Origin: Agrobacterium fabrum
GTDB lineage: Bacteria > Pseudomonadota > Alphaproteobacteria > Rhizobiales > Rhizobiaceae
Direction: 5' to 3'
DNA length: 7,275 bases
NCBI GenBank assembly: GCA_003241215.1
Contig: QFOL01000197.1
Coordinates: 1-7,275, forward strand
The notes below the pieces were generated by a model. It was not told where the DNA came from and searched no databases. It saw only the letters and a program-made list of their open reading frames with translations. The position numbers and the translations under genes are program-made. Below are positions 5,635 to 7,275 of the stretch, piece by piece; position 1 is the stretch's first letter, and each line of letters opens with the position of its first letter.

Positions 5635-6273
5635 ATGGAAAGTCCCGACACAATCAACGAGGCGCTCGAACTGCTCCGGAGCGTCGAGACAGCGACGATC
5701 GGCCATTTCAGATCGGACGGGTTTATGGATCCGGCGATGCAATGCGTGATCGACGGCGTTCGCATCGCCGGTCGCGCGCTGACCGTCAGCCTGCCGGGAG
5801 ACGACGGAACGGCGCTTCCGCATGCCCTCTCCCGCGCCATGCCCGGCGATATCCTCGTCATCGAGCGACTGGGCGACGACCGGCATGCCTGCTGGGGCGC
5901 GGTCATGACCGCCGCCGCACTCGCGCGCGGTGTCACCGCCGTCATCCTCGATGGCTACGTCACCGATATCGGCTCAATCCGCAGCGCCGGCCTGCCGGTC
6001 TGGTGCCGGGGACGCTCGCCCATCACCACCAAGCTCGGAGGCCGGGGAAATGTCGCGGGGCCGGTCGTCTGCGGCGGGGTCAGGGTTCAGAACGGCGATA
6101 TCGTGCTGGCCGACGAAAACGGCGTCTGCATCCTGCCGCCGGGCGAGGCATTGGCAATAGCACGGCAGGCTCTCGCCATTCAGGAAAAGGAGCCCGGCAT
6201 CGTCGCAAGGCTCGAAAAGGGGGAAGATATCGTGGCAGTTTATGGACTTTCACCGCTGGAGCAGTCCACGTAA
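5635..6273 (+). CDS. RraA-family protein (HMG/CHA aldolase / oxaloacetate decarboxylase-like)
   Basis: A complete 212-residue protein of the RraA/HMG-aldolase fold. Family blocks are visible: GRALTV (46-51), MPGDILVIERLGDD (69-82), WGAVMTAAALARGVTAVILDGYVTD (87-111), LPVWCRG (120-126), and near the end GDIVLADENGVCILP (154-168). Characterised relatives are divalent-metal aldolases splitting 4-hydroxy-4-methyl-2-oxoglutarate to pyruvate, or oxaloacetate decarboxylases; E. coli RraA itself is a ribonuclease E inhibitor. The usual active-site motif DGxxRD reads DGYVTD here (Asp106, Asp111): the catalytic arginine is replaced by threonine (Thr110), so standard aldolase activity is doubtful. Start: GGAGA 6 nt before the ATG; the frame is open further upstream, but only this start matches the family. 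An intrinsic terminator stands immediately before it. It is cytosolic and follows the symporter gene, so a role in the same catabolic route is inferred. Confidence 0.85.
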   Translation: MESPDTINEALELLRSVETATIGHFRSDGFMDPAMQCVIDGVRIAGRALTVSLPGDDGTALPHALSRAMPGDILVIERLGDDRHACWGAVMTAAALARGVTAVILDGYVTDIGSIRSAGLPVWCRGRSPITTKLGGRGNVAGPVVCGGVRVQNGDIVLADENGVCILPPGEALAIARQALAIQEKEPGIVARLEKGEDIVAVYGLSPLEQST

Positions 6274-6310
6274 AACCGGCCCGCAATCTTGCGCCCCAAG
6301 AAATGCGTGT

Positions 6311-6346
6311 GGGCGCGTCAGCCGATCCGGCCGACGCGCCCTTTTT
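6311..6346 (+). terminator. Intrinsic terminator after the RraA-like gene
   Basis: A 9-bp perfect stem, GGGCGCGTC (6311-6319) with GACGCGCCC (6333-6341), has a further inner 3-bp helix (6321-6323 with 6329-6331) and is followed by TTTTT (6342-6346). It lies 38 bases after the stop codon. On the minus strand no T-run follows, so it serves mainly the plus-strand unit. Confidence 0.85.
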
Positions 6347-6361
6347 CATGCCCGCCTGCCC

Positions 6362-6766
6362 TCAGAGGACAGCAAGGCACTCGATTTCGATATCGAAAGG
6401 TAAGGACCAGGGTTTGATGGTTGCCGAGGTGCGCGCCGGAAAACCGGCTGCGAAATATTCGCGGTATATGTCGTTCACTGTTCCCATCAATGCTGCATCG
6501 GTGACATACACGGTGGTCTTGATCACATCTTCGAAAGTGGCGCCCGCTGCGGCCAGTGTCACCCGCAGGGCTTCCAATGAGGCCCGGGTCTGGGCGGCGA
6601 TATCGCCCCTGACGATGTCGCCCGTCGCAAGATCGACGGGCGGCATGCCGCAGGTGGCGATGATGTTGCCGGAGCGGACAAGCGCGGAGGTCGGCGCGCC
6701 CAGCCGGCGGATCGCCTCTGAAACCACCGGCACTTCAAGGATTTCGCGTCTGGCCATGTCTGTCAT
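6362..6766 (-). CDS. RidA-family (YjgF/YER057c/UK114) enamine/imine deaminase
   Basis: A complete 134-residue protein of standard RidA length. RidA proteins are small cytosolic trimers that hydrolyse reactive enamine/imine intermediates to keto acids. Supporting segments: VRSGNIIATCGMPPVDLATG (30-49), QTRASLEALRVTLAAAGATFEDVIKTTVYVTD (59-90), TVNDIYREYF (96-105) and the C-terminal FPARTSATIKPW...DIEIECLAVL. Arg112 matches the essential Arg105 of E. coli RidA and Glu127 its Glu120. In contrast, the Tyr17 region (GPY) is absent and Ser30 is Cys39, so this is a divergent Rid subgroup, not archetypal RidA. The ATG at 6766 overlaps the upstream gene's stop as ATGA, implying coupled translation. 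The ATG at 6757 has a better spaced AAGGA and may be the real start. Its cyclodeaminase-family partner suggests imine handling in one pathway. Confidence 0.88.
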   Translation of the reverse strand: MTDMARREILEVPVVSEAIRRLGAPTSALVRSGNIIATCGMPPVDLATGDIVRGDIAAQTRASLEALRVTLAAAGATFEDVIKTTVYVTDAALMGTVNDIYREYFAAGFPARTSATIKPWSLPFDIEIECLAVL

Positions 6767-7275
6767 CCTTTTCCGTTCAGCGTCGCAGCTTCATAAACCA
6801 TGGTGGCCGCCGCAAGATCGGCGAGCGCGGTTCCGACAGCCTTATAGAGCGTGATCTCATCATCGCTACTGCGTGCAAACCGGTTTGCCCTGCAAAGTCC
6901 GGCGAGCGTCGACCTGACGCTTTCCTCCGAAAACAGACCCGCCTTGATCGGCTGAACGAGATCGCCCGCTTCGTGCAGCGCTTCCTCCGTATCGATAAAG
7001 ACCGAGGCGCGGCCTATGGCTTCGTCATCCGCCTCGCGCATGCCGGGCGTGAAGCCGCCGATGAGATCGACATGCGTGCCGGGGCGCAGCCACGCGCCCT
7101 GGATGAGCGGCGCGGTGGCGAGCGTCGCGGCGCTGACGATATCGGCCTCGGCAACCGCCCTTTCCAGATCATCGACCACCGTGGCGGCAAGCCCCGATGC
7201 CTCGATGCTTTGCGCCAGCCGCTCGGCATTGCCACGATCGATATCCCAGACCGCCACCTGCTCGAGCGGTCTGAC
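6763..7275 (-). CDS. Ornithine cyclodeaminase/mu-crystallin-family protein, probable ketimine reductase, N-terminus cut by window edge
   Basis: The C-terminal 170 residues are present; the frame is open at base 7275. A methionine-like GTG at 7257 is internal, not the real start. The visible part begins in the NAD(P)-binding Rossmann fold (VAVWDIDRGNAERLA, with Asp ending strand 2). It continues with DIVSAATLATAPLI, RPGTHVDLIGGFTPGMREAD and ASVFIDTEEAL, and ends with EITLYKAVGTALADLAAA. These are standard for the family, whose members include ornithine cyclodeaminase, alanine dehydrogenase and 1-pyrroline-2-carboxylate/ketimine reductases. True ornithine cyclodeaminase has Asp in the GGDxPGKxEL segment (Asp228 in the Pseudomonas enzyme). 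Here it is GGFTPGMRE, with Phe instead, favouring a reductase. It is upstream of and overlaps the RidA-family gene by four bases (ATGA). Upstream genes of the operon lie beyond the window. Confidence 0.87.
   Translation of the reverse strand, partial: VRPLEQVAVWDIDRGNAERLAQSIEASGLAATVVDDLERAVAEADIVSAATLATAPLIQGAWLRPGTHVDLIGGFTPGMREADDEAIGRASVFIDTEEALHEAGDLVQPIKAGLFSEESVRSTLAGLCRANRFARSSDDEITLYKAVGTALADLAAATMVYEAATLNGKG

Noticed and set aside
6282..6293. Near-palindrome CGCAATCTTGCG after the RraA-like gene, considered as a terminator for the RidA-type gene
   Set aside because: The loop would be only two to four bases and the nearest minus-strand T-run is several bases away after GGCCGG; too weak to call.
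1..7275. Search for CRISPR, insertion sequences, tRNA/rRNA, toxin-antitoxin or phage defence genes
   Set aside because: No regularly spaced repeats, transposase motifs, terminal inverted repeats, tRNA-like folds or defence-type domains were seen; all eight coding regions are metabolic, transport or regulatory.

Overview
The window looks like part of a chromosome or chromid of an alphaproteobacterium, most likely Rhizobiaceae (Agrobacterium/Rhizobium type). This is inferred from high GC coding DNA with GC-rich third positions and from the mix of genes: a ribose-type sugar ABC binding protein, LysR control, a carbamoylase-type M20 hydrolase, an MHS-type MFS symporter, and RraA-, RidA- and mu-crystallin-type enzymes. 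All eight genes belong to recognisable families. There is no sign of a mobile element, CRISPR array, rRNA or tRNA, so this is a nutrient-catabolism region and not a defence or phage locus.

Left part (1-2406). A sugar ABC transporter periplasmic binding protein runs leftward off the window edge. Its promoter carries two LacI-type operator-like palindromes exactly 22 bp apart. Divergent to it is a small manganese-cupin gene whose sequence and metal ligands match the (R)-hydroxynitrile lyase-like cupins. A LysR-type regulator follows on the same strand. It starts at TTG and ends in a long hairpin shared with the convergent hydrolase gene.

Middle part (2458-6273). An N-carbamoyl-L-amino-acid hydrolase/allantoate amidohydrolase-type metallopeptidase (minus strand) is divergent from an MHS-family symporter (plus strand). 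They are separated by about 547 bp of non-coding DNA rich in palindromes and short repeats. The symporter is followed by a textbook intrinsic terminator whose T-run touches the ribosome binding site of the next gene, an RraA/HMG-aldolase-like protein. That protein lacks the usual arginine of its active-site motif. A second strong terminator closes this unit.

Right part (6362-7275). A RidA-family protein and an ornithine cyclodeaminase/mu-crystallin-type protein (N-terminus beyond the window) form a translationally coupled minus-strand pair. The second lacks the aspartate expected of true ornithine cyclodeaminase and fits a ketimine/1-pyrroline-2-carboxylate reductase better. Together, the symporter, the C-N amide hydrolase, the RraA-like C-C lyase/decarboxylase candidate, the imine deaminase and the ketimine reductase suggest import and breakdown of an amino-acid-derived or carbamoylated compound. 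The substrate is not determined by anything visible here.
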